From NCBI GenBank assembly GCA_963743035.1, contig CAVUOB010000003.1, positions 310,001 to 374,000 on the forward strand: a stretch of 64,000 nucleotides of DNA, in the 5' to 3' direction. The notes under the pieces were generated by a model. The model made no database searches and was not told the DNA's origin. It worked only from the letters and a program-made list of their open reading frames with translations. Below, piece after piece: positions 52,976 through 60,542 of this stretch (positions within the stretch are counted from its first letter, which is position 1; each line of letters opens with the position of its first letter). Both the position numbers and the translations under genes were made by a program. Origin of the DNA: PALSA-911 sp963743035 (GTDB taxonomy: Bacteria; Pseudomonadota; Alphaproteobacteria; Acetobacterales; Acetobacteraceae).

Positions 52976-53731
52976 ATGTCCCAGGCCCCCATCTCCCAGG
53001 CGCCCATTTCCCAGGCTGTTGTCGCCGAGCTCGCGCCGACCGGCGTCCTGCGCGCGGCGATCAACATGGGCAATTTCCTGCTGGTCACCGGCCGCAGCCC
53101 ATCCGGCGACCCCGAAGGCGTGGCCCCGGACATGGCCCGCGCGATCGCCGACCGCCTGGGCGTGCCGGTGACATACGTGAAGTTCGAGCGCCCGAGCGGG
53201 CTGGCGGATGCGGCCGGAACCGATGTCTGGGATATCGGCCTGATCGGCGCCGAGCCGGCGCGCGCGGAAAAGATCGCCTTCACCGCCGCCTATGTGGAGA
53301 TCGAGGCGACCTATTTGGTTCCCGCCGGCTCGCCGCTGCAAAGCATCGCCGAGGTGGACCGCGCCGGCGTGCGGATCGCGGTGACGGCGGGCAGTGCCTA
53401 CGACCTCTGGCTCGACCGCAACATCCGCCACGCCACGCTGGTGCGCTCCAACCCGGCCCGCAGCGCCTGGCAGCAATTCACCGAGGACAAGCTGGAAGCC
53501 ATGGCCGGCCTGCGGCCGGGCCTGCTGTCGGATGTGCAGAAACTGCCGGGCTCGCGCATCCTGGACGGCCAGTTCACCGCCGTGCAGCAGGCGGTCGGCA
53601 CGCTGCGCGCCAACACCGAAGGCGCGCAGTTCCTGCGCGGCTTCGTCGAGCAGGCGAAGGCCACCGGCCTGGTGGCAAGCCTGATCGCCAAGCACCATGT
53701 GAAAGGCCTGTCCGTCGCCCCTCCGGCCTAA
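52976..53731 (+). CDS. Amino-acid-type substrate-binding protein (SBP family 3), no signal peptide
   Basis: 251 residues. Family 3 fold: LAPTGVLRAAINMGNFLLVT, GDPEGVAPDMARAIADRLGV, WDIGLIGAEPARAEKIAFTA, IEATYLVPAGSPL, RIAVTAGSAYDLWL. The N-terminus is MSQAPISQAPISQAVVAELA, a five-residue repeat instead of a signal peptide, so export is doubtful. Translation from an internal start would not add one. No permease or ATPase nearby. The DUF427 gene follows after 26 bp. Confidence 0.8.
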   Translation: MSQAPISQAPISQAVVAELAPTGVLRAAINMGNFLLVTGRSPSGDPEGVAPDMARAIADRLGVPVTYVKFERPSGLADAAGTDVWDIGLIGAEPARAEKIAFTAAYVEIEATYLVPAGSPLQSIAEVDRAGVRIAVTAGSAYDLWLDRNIRHATLVRSNPARSAWQQFTEDKLEAMAGLRPGLLSDVQKLPGSRILDGQFTAVQQAVGTLRANTEGAQFLRGFVEQAKATGLVASLIAKHHVKGLSVAPPA

Positions 53732-53757
53732 GCCGGCCATACCCGGGAGAACCGACC

Positions 53758-54039
53758 GTGAAGGCAACCCTGAACCACCACGTGATCGCCGACAGCACCG
53801 ATATCGTCGAAAGCGGCGGCTATGCCTATTTCCCCAGCTCCGCCGTGCGCCTGGACTGGCTGGAGAAATCGCCGAAAACCGACAACGACCGCGCCTGCCC
53901 GCACGGCGTGCAGTTCTACGACGTGGTCATCGACGGCACCCGCCACGAACGCGCCGCCTGGTCCTACGAATCCCCCCGCCCCGCCATGCAGCCGGTCGGC
54001 GGCCGCTTTGGCTTCTGGGAAGACGTGGCGGTCGCCTGA
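53758..54039 (+). CDS. DUF427 family protein
   Basis: 93 residues: VIADSTDIVESGGYAYFPSS, WLEKSPKTDNDRACPHGV, QFYDVVIDG, AAWSYESPRPAM, GRFGFWEDVAV. The DUF427 beta-barrel family has no settled function. GTG (53758) is the apparent start, with GGGAGAACC upstream. It ends before a hairpin at 54050-54066 and then the long cyo leader. Confidence 0.85.
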   Translation: MKATLNHHVIADSTDIVESGGYAYFPSSAVRLDWLEKSPKTDNDRACPHGVQFYDVVIDGTRHERAAWSYESPRPAMQPVGGRFGFWEDVAVA

Positions 54040-54561
54040 GACCGGGGCCGCGGCCCTGAGGGCCGCAGCCGCCTGATCTGTGCCGGTTTGATTTGTAATC
54101 ATGCCGGCGTCCCCCCGGGCCCGCGCAATAGGCGCGCCGGCAACCATGATGGTTTCGGCCGCAACGCCGCGGCTGGACGCTCCGGCCGGCCGCGCGCGGA
54201 GCATTGATCGTGAAATCCATACATTCGGACTAAAATCCATACATACAAACCGATCGGGTACGTCTAGGAGGACCCGCCCATACAGGGTCCGGGCGCAAAT
54301 TCCGTGCGCCTCATGACATTCCTGCAATCCGGCCTCCCATCACCGCGCTTGTCAGGCTCAAAGATGTATGGCTAAAGCCCATACACATAGAGTCTCTATG
54401 TCTTTGTCGAACCCAAACCCGTCTGTGCCTGCGCTGCCAGGCCCAGGGCGGCGGCTGATGGGGCAGTGCATTGAGGGGAACCCTGCGTTGACGCTACAGC
54501 TCTCTGCCACCCGCTTCGCGGGGGCAAAGGAAACTACCGGCCACGGAAAGCGGGTCGTGCG
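54040..54561. other. 522 bp region upstream of cyoA
   Basis: No protein-coding gene is supported. In order: hairpin gcggccc-tga-gggccgc (54050-54066), a plausible end to the DUF427 transcript though without T run; the CCATACA array (54217-54385); a 17-bp palindrome (54384-54400); then about 160 bp to the cyoA GTG. No convincing -35/-10 pair was found. Confidence 0.6.
54217..54400 (+). promoter_or_regulatory. CCATACA motif array and palindrome upstream of cyoABCD
   Basis: CCATACA occurs at 54217 and 54237 (each within aaatccatacat, 20 bp apart), at 54278 (41 bp on), inverted at 54365-54371 (tgtatgg), and at 54379-54385. The last two form a stem around ctaaagc. Next is acatagag-t-ctctatgt (54384-54400), a near-perfect palindrome that also contains GAGTC. 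Repeats spaced two and four helical turns apart suggest a multi-site operator. The binding protein is unknown. Confidence 0.55.
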
Positions 54562-55473
54562 GTGATCCGGCAATATCTCGCCCCGGCGGTCCGGGCGCTC
54601 TGTCCCCTCGCCCTTCTGTCGCTCGGTGGCTGCAACCTCGAGCTGTTCGACCCGAAAGGCCCGATCGGCGAGCAGGAGAAGTTCCTGATCATCGTCGCGC
54701 TGGGCCTGATGCTGCTGGTCGTGATCCCGGTGATCGCGCTCACGCTGTTTTTCGCCTGGCGCTACCGCGCCTCCAATACGAAAGCGAAATACGCCCCGAA
54801 ATGGTCGCATTCGACCGCGATCGAGGCGGTCGTCTGGTCGATCCCCTGCGTCATCGTGGCGACCCTCGCCGTGCTGATCTGGGAAACGTCCCATTCGCTC
54901 GATCCCTACAAGCCGCTTGAATCCGAGGCCACGCCGGTGCGGGTGGAGGTGGTCGCGCTGAACTGGAAATGGCTGTTCATCTATCCCGATTACGGGGTCG
55001 CCGCGGTGAACCAGCTGACCCTGCCCGTGGAGCGGCCGGTCGACTTCAAGATCACGTCGGAGTCGATCATGAACTCCTTCTTCATCCCCCAGCTCGGCAG
55101 CCAGATCTACGCCATGGCCGGCATGCAGACCCAGCTGCACCTGATTGCCAGCCACCCCGGAACCTATCCGGGACTGTCCGCGTCCTACAGCGGGCCGGGC
55201 TTCTCGGACATGCATTTCGATGCGATCGTAACGACCTCCGAGGCGTTCGACGCCTGGGTCCGCCAGACCCGGCAGTTGCCGCTGGCCCTGGACCGCAACG
55301 CCTACCGCTCTCTGGCGCAGCCCAGCATCAAGGATCCGGTGACCCTCTACTCGAGCGTCGCGCCGGGTTTGTTTGACGACATCGTCAATCACTACATGTC
55401 CGGGCCGCACGCCGACATGACGTCTATGGAGCCTATGACCATGAACCACGTCCACGCGAAGGCCGCGGAGTAG
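54562..55473 (+). CDS. cyoA: Ubiquinol oxidase subunit II (CyoA)
   Basis: 303 residues. Lipoprotein signal with lipobox LLSLGGC, two transmembrane helices (about 42-64 and 90-108), periplasmic cupredoxin domain. The CuA ligands of cytochrome oxidases are absent (no CxxxC; FFIPQLGSQIYAMAGMQTQL), which marks a quinol oxidase. LNWKWLFIYPDYG is the family aromatic stretch. Start GTG 54562. First gene of cyoABCD; cyoB follows after 5 bp. Confidence 0.95.
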   Translation: MIRQYLAPAVRALCPLALLSLGGCNLELFDPKGPIGEQEKFLIIVALGLMLLVVIPVIALTLFFAWRYRASNTKAKYAPKWSHSTAIEAVVWSIPCVIVATLAVLIWETSHSLDPYKPLESEATPVRVEVVALNWKWLFIYPDYGVAAVNQLTLPVERPVDFKITSESIMNSFFIPQLGSQIYAMAGMQTQLHLIASHPGTYPGLSASYSGPGFSDMHFDAIVTTSEAFDAWVRQTRQLPLALDRNAYRSLAQPSIKDPVTLYSSVAPGLFDDIVNHYMSGPHADMTSMEPMTMNHVHAKAAE

Positions 55474-55478
55474 AAGTG

Positions 55479-57455
55479 ATGATCGGGAAACTATCCATCG
55501 ACGCGATCCCGTATGATGAGCCCATCATCATGGGCACGCTCCTCGTCGTCATGCTCGGCGGCATCGCGGTCCTGGGCGCGATCACCTATGCACGCAAATG
55601 GTCGTATCTGTGGACGGAGTGGCTGACCTCGGTCGACCACAAGCGCATCGGCGTCATGTACATCATCATGGCGCTGATCATGCTGCTGCGCGGCTTCGCC
55701 GATGCGATCATGATGCGCGTGCAGCAGGCGATCGCGAACAACGACGCCGCCGGCTACCTGCCGCCGCACCATTACGACCAGATCTTCACCGCGCACGGCG
55801 TGATCATGATCTTCTTCATGGCCACGCCCTTCATCATCGGCCTGATGAACGTCATCGTGCCGCTGCAGATCGGCGCGCGCGACGTCGCCTACCCGTTCCT
55901 CAACTCCCTCAGCTTCTGGATGTCGGCGATGGGCGCGGTGCTCGTCATGATGTCGATGTTCGTCGGCGACTTCGCCGCCACCGGATGGGTGGCCTATCCG
56001 CCGCTGTCTGAGCTCGGCTACAGCCCCACGGTCGGCGTCGACTATTATATATGGTCGCTGCAGATATCGGGCCTCGGCACGACGCTGACCGGCATCAACT
56101 TCATCGTCACCATCCTGCGCATGCGCGCGCCGGGCATGGGGCTGATGAAGATGCCGGTGTTCACCTGGACCGCGCTGATCACCAACATCCTGATCGTCGC
56201 CGTCTTCCCGGTGCTGACCGCCACCCTCGCCTTGCTCACGGCCGATCGCAACCTCGGCATGCATTTCTTCACCAATGAGCTTGGCGGCAACGCGATGATG
56301 TACATCAACCTCATCTGGGTGTGGGGCCACCCGGAAGTGTACATCCTGATCCTGCCCTGCTTCGGCGCCTTCTCCGAGATCATCGCGACGTTCTCCGGCA
56401 AGCCGCTGTTTGGTTACAAGTCGATGGTATATGCCACCTCCTCCATCGGCATCCTGTCCTTCTTCGTGTGGCTGCACCACTTCTTCACCATGGGGTCGGG
56501 CGCCAACGTCAATGCCTTCTTCGGCATCATGACGACGATCATCTCCATCCCCACCGGCGTGAAGCTGTTCAACTGGCTGTTCACCATGTTCCGCGGCCGG
56601 ATCCGCTTCCACTCGGCGACGCTGTGGACCATCGGCTTCATGGTCACCTTCGCCGTCGGCGGCATGACCGGCGTGCTGCTGGCCGTGCCGGGCGCGGATT
56701 TCGTGCTGCACAACAGCCTGTTCCTGGTCGCGCATTTCCATAACGTGATCATCGGCGGCGTGGTCTTCGGCTGCCTCGCCGCCATGACCTTCTGGTTCCC
56801 CAAGGTATTCGGTTTCACCTTGAACGAGTTCTGGGGCAAGGTCTCGTTCTGGTGCTGGCTGATCGGCTACCACATGGCCTTCACGCCGCTGTACATCCTC
56901 GGCTTCAAGGGCATGACGCGGCGCATGAACCATTACGACAATCCCGGCTGGCATCCCTACCTGGTCGTGGCGCTGTGCGGCGCGCTGGTCATCGCGGCCG
57001 GCATCGTCTCGCTCGGCATCCAGCTCGTCGTCAGCATCCGCGACCGCGAGAAGAACCGCGACCTGACCGGCGATCCCTGGGATGCCCGCAGCCTGGAATG
57101 GGCCACCGCGTCCCCGCCGCCGTTCTACAACTTCGCCCTCGTGCCCCACATCACCTCCCTGGAGCAGCATTGGGAGGACAAGGAAACGGGTCGCGCCAAC
57201 CGCCGGCCGTCGCGCTACGAGGACATCCACATGCCCCGAAACACCGCTGCGGGCCTGGTGATTTCCGTCTTCGGCCTGGTGATGTGCTTCGCCCTGGTCT
57301 GGCACATCTGGGCGCTGGCGGTCGCGGGCCTGGTCGGAATGATCGGAACGTTCATCGCCCGGACCTATAACCGGAACATCGACTACTGGGTCCCGGCCGC
57401 CGAGGTGCGGAAGATCGAAAACGAGCGCTATGCGCTGCTGCAGAAGGCGGCCTGA
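55479..57455 (+). CDS. cyoB: Ubiquinol oxidase subunit I (CyoB)
   Basis: 658 residues, about fifteen transmembrane helices; carries haem b, haem o3/a3 and CuB. HGVIMIFFMATPFIIGLMN, WVWGHPEVYILILPCFG with cross-linked Tyr, WLHHFFTMGSG and NSLFLVAHFHNVIIGGVVFG give the metal ligands. The longer N- and C-terminal extensions distinguish it from ctaD. GTG 55476 directly precedes the ATG 55479. It takes electrons from ubiquinol and pumps protons; no haem O farnesyltransferase (cyoE) follows, but ctaB at 27921 could supply haem O. Confidence 0.96.
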   Translation: MIGKLSIDAIPYDEPIIMGTLLVVMLGGIAVLGAITYARKWSYLWTEWLTSVDHKRIGVMYIIMALIMLLRGFADAIMMRVQQAIANNDAAGYLPPHHYDQIFTAHGVIMIFFMATPFIIGLMNVIVPLQIGARDVAYPFLNSLSFWMSAMGAVLVMMSMFVGDFAATGWVAYPPLSELGYSPTVGVDYYIWSLQISGLGTTLTGINFIVTILRMRAPGMGLMKMPVFTWTALITNILIVAVFPVLTATLALLTADRNLGMHFFTNELGGNAMMYINLIWVWGHPEVYILILPCFGAFSEIIATFSGKPLFGYKSMVYATSSIGILSFFVWLHHFFTMGSGANVNAFFGIMTTIISIPTGVKLFNWLFTMFRGRIRFHSATLWTIGFMVTFAVGGMTGVLLAVPGADFVLHNSLFLVAHFHNVIIGGVVFGCLAAMTFWFPKVFGFTLNEFWGKVSFWCWLIGYHMAFTPLYILGFKGMTRRMNHYDNPGWHPYLVVALCGALVIAAGIVSLGIQLVVSIRDREKNRDLTGDPWDARSLEWATASPPPFYNFALVPHITSLEQHWEDKETGRANRRPSRYEDIHMPRNTAAGLVISVFGLVMCFALVWHIWALAVAGLVGMIGTFIARTYNRNIDYWVPAAEVRKIENERYALLQKAA

Positions 57456-57458
57456 GTG

Positions 57459-58130
57459 ATGAACAGCTCCATCGCCTCGCTGCACGATACCCGCGGCCGG
57501 CCCGGCCATCACCCCGCGCATCATGGCCAAACCCGCGGCCACGCGCCCGACCACGCGCACGATCACGGGCATGACGACGGATCCAAGACCGTAATGGGTT
57601 TCTGGATCTATCTGATGAGCGACTGCCTGATCTTCTCGGTGCTGTTCGCGACATTCGGCGTGCTGGCCGCCAACACCGCCGGCGGCCCGGGCGGGCGGGA
57701 GCTGTTCGACCTGCCCTATATCGCGGTCGAGACGCTGCTGCTGCTGATCAGCAGCCTCACCTTCGGCATGGCCATGCTCAACATGCATGCCGACAGGATG
57801 AGCAGGGTGCTCGCCTGGCTGCTGGTCACCTTCCTGTTCGGCGCCGGCTTCGTCGGCATGGAGCTGTACGAGTTCGCGCATCTGATCGAGGAAGGCGCCG
57901 GCCCCGATCGCAGCGCCTTCCTGTCGGCCTATTTCACCCTGGTCGGCACGCACGGCCTGCACGTAACCGCCGGCCTGCTGTGGCTCGGGGTCATGATGAA
58001 CCAGGCCCTGCGCTTCGGCCTGGACGGCGCGGTACGCCGCCGCCTCGCCTGCCTCAGCCTGTTCTGGCATTTCCTCGATCTGATCTGGATCTGCGTGTTC
58101 ACCTTTGTCTATCTGCGCGGGGTGCTGTGA
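57459..58130 (+). CDS. cyoC: Ubiquinol oxidase subunit III (CyoC)
   Basis: 223 residues, five transmembrane helices; GFWIYLMSDCLIFSVLFATF, GMELYEFAHLIEEGAGPDRS, YFTLVGTHGLHVTAGLLWLG, FWHFLDLIWICVFTFVYLRG. The N-terminal 40 residues are unusually His-rich (about ten His, e.g. HAPDHAHDHGHDDG), which might bind metal. Start codons overlap GTGATG; ATG 57459 preferred, 3 bp after the cyoB stop. Stop overlaps cyoD start by one base. Confidence 0.95.
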   Translation: MNSSIASLHDTRGRPGHHPAHHGQTRGHAPDHAHDHGHDDGSKTVMGFWIYLMSDCLIFSVLFATFGVLAANTAGGPGGRELFDLPYIAVETLLLLISSLTFGMAMLNMHADRMSRVLAWLLVTFLFGAGFVGMELYEFAHLIEEGAGPDRSAFLSAYFTLVGTHGLHVTAGLLWLGVMMNQALRFGLDGAVRRRLACLSLFWHFLDLIWICVFTFVYLRGVL

Positions 58131-58519
58131 TGGCGAACGCTCATGCCTCTTCCCGCCATGGTTCGTCCCATGCGGGCCACGACCCATCGCATGGCAGCCC
58201 GAAATCCTATCTGATCGGCTTCGCGCTCTCGCTCGGGCTCACCGTGCTGTCGTTCGGCGCGGTGATGAGCGGGCTCGTGTCGCAGCCGATGATCCTGCCC
58301 GCCATCGTCGTGCTGGCGGTGGCGCAGCTGGTGGTGCAGCTGGTCTTCTTCCTGCATCTCGGCGCGTCGCCGGATCAGCGCAGCAACACGGTGATCTTCG
58401 TGCTCACCTTCCTGCTCATCATGACCATCGTCGCCGGCTCGCTGTGGGTCATGCACAACGCCAACGTCAACATGATGCCGACGAACATGTCGGTCGAACG
58501 CGCCCGGGCGAAGGACTGA
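58130..58519 (+). CDS. cyoD: Ubiquinol oxidase subunit IV (CyoD)
   Basis: 129 residues. Three transmembrane helices (KSYLIGFALSLGLTVLSFGA, ILPAIVVLAVAQLVVQLVFF, VIFVLTFLLIMTIVAGSLWV) and the conserved VQLVFFLHLG. A His/Ser-rich N-terminus resembles that of CyoC. Small structural subunit. Start overlaps the cyoC stop (TGATG). Confidence 0.93.
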   Translation: MANAHASSRHGSSHAGHDPSHGSPKSYLIGFALSLGLTVLSFGAVMSGLVSQPMILPAIVVLAVAQLVVQLVFFLHLGASPDQRSNTVIFVLTFLLIMTIVAGSLWVMHNANVNMMPTNMSVERARAKD

Positions 58520-58638
58520 TACCGGTTCCCGCCGGGCGCGACCGGTAAGCCCGACCGGGCGTTGCGGCGGCCCCATGGCTGGCCGGAACGCCCGGTCCGG
58601 CCGCCGGGCGCGCCGCATCGACCGCCGGATATTTCCCC

Positions 58639-58671
58639 CGCGGTCGCGCGCTTAGGCCCCGCGCGACCGCG
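58639..58671 (+). terminator. Hairpin after cyoD
   Basis: A perfect 12-bp stem, cgcggtcgcgcg (58639-58650) against cgcgcgaccgcg (58660-58671). Only a short TTT follows, so termination strength is uncertain. It separates cyoD from the regulator gene. Confidence 0.5.
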
Positions 58672-58717
58672 CGCTTTGGTCCGGCGGCGGCCGCGATTGC
58701 GGCGAGACGCCCGGCGA

Positions 58718-58746
58718 TTGACATGCCGGCGGATCCTTCCGAACAT
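58718..58746 (+). promoter_or_regulatory. Candidate promoter of the MocR-type regulator
   Basis: TTGACA (58718-58723), 17-bp spacer, GAACAT (58741-58746). Perfect -35, weak -10. The predicted start of transcription near 58753 would make ATG 58754 leaderless and gives ATG 58802 a 49-nt leader. Confidence 0.45.
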
Positions 58747-58801
58747 CACACAAATGTCTTACAGTGGTTGTCTGCCGATCACGCATACGGATGAACGCAG
58801 A

Positions 58802-60193
58802 ATGTCCTCCTGGCGACCAAGGCTCGTAGAGGGCGCCCGCATGAAATATCTGGGCATCGTCGAGGCCCTGGAGGCGGATGTGCGCGCCGGCCGGGTCCGC
58901 CCCGGCGACCGTCTGCCGGCCCAGCGCGCCATCGCCGATGCGTTGAAGGTCGATCTCACCACGGTGACCCGGGCGTTCAACGAGGCACGCCGGCGTGGCC
59001 TGGTCGACGCCCAGGCCGGACGCGGCAGCTTCATCCGCGAGGAGCTGGAGCCGGATCGCTGGCCCGTCCGCTTCGGCAATGCGCCGTCGCTCGATCTCAG
59101 TATGAACATCCCGCCCCAGCCGGCGGCCGCCAATTTCCGCAAGCGCATCCCCGAGGGCCTCGCCGACCTGCTGTCGACCTCCCGGGGCATGCTGCATCTG
59201 CACTACCAGGAGAGCACCGGCAGCGAGCCGGACCGGCTGGCCGCGGCCGCCTGGCTCGGCAACCGCATGGAAGCCGTGTCGCCCAATCGCATCCTGGTCG
59301 TGGGCGGCGCGCAGAGCGCCCTGTTCGCGATCTGCGAATCCCAGCTTCGCGCCGGCGACACCATCGCCGCCGGCACCGTGACCTATCCCGGCCTCAAGGC
59401 CGTGGCGGCGCAGAAGGGCCTCGGCCTGCTGCCGCTCGCCATGGACGAGGGCGGCATCCTGCCGGACGCGTTCGAGGCGGCATGCCGGGCCCGGGCGCCG
59501 AACGCGCTCTATGTCATCCCGTCCATCGACAATCCCACCACGGCGACGCTGTCGGAGGACCGGCGGCGCCGGCTGGTCGCGATCGCGCGCCAGCACCATG
59601 TGACGATCATCGAGGACGACCCCTACGCCCCGCTGCTGAAGCAGCGCATCCCGGCCCTGGTGGATTTGGCCGGCGACATCACCTGGCACATAGCGACGCT
59701 GTCCAAATGCGTCACCCCGGCCCTTCGCATCGCCTATGTCGTCGCACCCGGGAATACCCAGGCGCTCCGCCTTGCCGGCGTGCTGCGGGCGACGACGCTG
59801 ATGGCGCCGCCGCTGATGGCGGCCCTGGCCTCGCGCTGGATCGCGGACGGCGTGCTCGACGAGATCACCGCCGCGATCAGCGACGAGAACGTGGAACGGC
59901 AAAAGCTGGCCGCCGCGATCCTCGGCGACGCCAGCTTCGCCGCCGACCCGCATGGCCATCATTTGTGGCTGCGCATGCCGCCGCACTGGCGCGCGACCGA
60001 CTTCGCCGAGCACGCCGACCGCTCCGGCCTCGCGATCGTGCCGAGCATCACCTTCTCGGTCGCGCTGCTGCCGGCGGACGCCGTGCGCGTGTCGCTCGGC
60101 GTCTCCCCGGACCGCGCCGCGCTGGAGGACGCGCTCACGCTGCTGGCCGGCCTGATCTCCCAGCCGTCTTTGGCGACCCGGGCGGTCGTCTAG
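58802..60193 (+). CDS. MocR-type (GntR wHTH plus aminotransferase fold) regulator
   Basis: 463 residues. N-terminal GntR winged helix (YLGIVEALEADVRAGRVRPG, LPAQRAIADALKVDLTTVTR, GLVDAQAGRGSF), linker, then a class I aminotransferase-like domain at about 110-450. The PLP lysine is present in IATLSKCVTPALRIAYV, with SIDNPTTATLS and EDDPYAPLL as cofactor-contact segments. MocR proteins such as GabR and PdxR bind direct repeats and respond to PLP with an amino ligand. Alternative start 58754. It follows the cyo operon in the same direction but behind a hairpin and its own promoter candidate. Effector unknown. Confidence 0.88.
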   Translation: MSSWRPRLVEGARMKYLGIVEALEADVRAGRVRPGDRLPAQRAIADALKVDLTTVTRAFNEARRRGLVDAQAGRGSFIREELEPDRWPVRFGNAPSLDLSMNIPPQPAAANFRKRIPEGLADLLSTSRGMLHLHYQESTGSEPDRLAAAAWLGNRMEAVSPNRILVVGGAQSALFAICESQLRAGDTIAAGTVTYPGLKAVAAQKGLGLLPLAMDEGGILPDAFEAACRARAPNALYVIPSIDNPTTATLSEDRRRRLVAIARQHHVTIIEDDPYAPLLKQRIPALVDLAGDITWHIATLSKCVTPALRIAYVVAPGNTQALRLAGVLRATTLMAPPLMAALASRWIADGVLDEITAAISDENVERQKLAAAILGDASFAADPHGHHLWLRMPPHWRATDFAEHADRSGLAIVPSITFSVALLPADAVRVSLGVSPDRAALEDALTLLAGLISQPSLATRAVV

Positions 60194-60542
60194 ATGCCGC
60201 GGGTGTTGCGCCTGTCTGATCTCTGATTTTGCTTGCGTCCGTCCGTCCGGCGAATGTCAACCCCAAGTTGGCCCAAGCCGGCCAAGCGGCCGGGCGCTTC
60301 GCGCGGGTTGACCCCGGACGGACGGACGAAGCGAGTGCTGCAATCAGACAAGCCCAAGGTCTGCGCATCTCCGGCTTGCTTCGATCCCAAGCCACCTGCC
60401 GGGGCGGTCGGCAAGTCAAGGCGCGCGCAGCGCCCGCGCGCTTGCGCGGCATGGCCTTGAGTTGCCGACCGGCACGGCCGGACCATCGGGAATCGAGGCA
60501 GCCGAGGAACAACCTCACGGCAATGCACCCAGGCGTACCGCC
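60194..60542. other. 349 bp intergenic region with repeat C2
   Basis: Lies between the convergent regulator and ABC-F genes. Repeat C2 takes 60213-60350. The remainder, 60376-60542, shows no gene, promoter or clear dyad. Confidence 0.6.
60213..60350. repeat. MITE-like palindromic repeat C2
   Basis: Same architecture as C1 (5760-5891): termini TGTCTGAT and ATCAGACA, inner gcttgcgtccgtccgtccgg against ccggacggacggacgaagc. Several paired substitutions differ from C1 yet keep the stem (cgcccgg/ccgggcg in C1, cgtccgg/ccggacg here). Similarity continues to about 60375. Confidence 0.75.

Noticed and set aside
55491..58187. Roughly 900-codon open frame opposite cyoBCD
   Set aside because: Same reason: antisense shadow of cyoB and cyoC with low-complexity composition and no recognisable motif.
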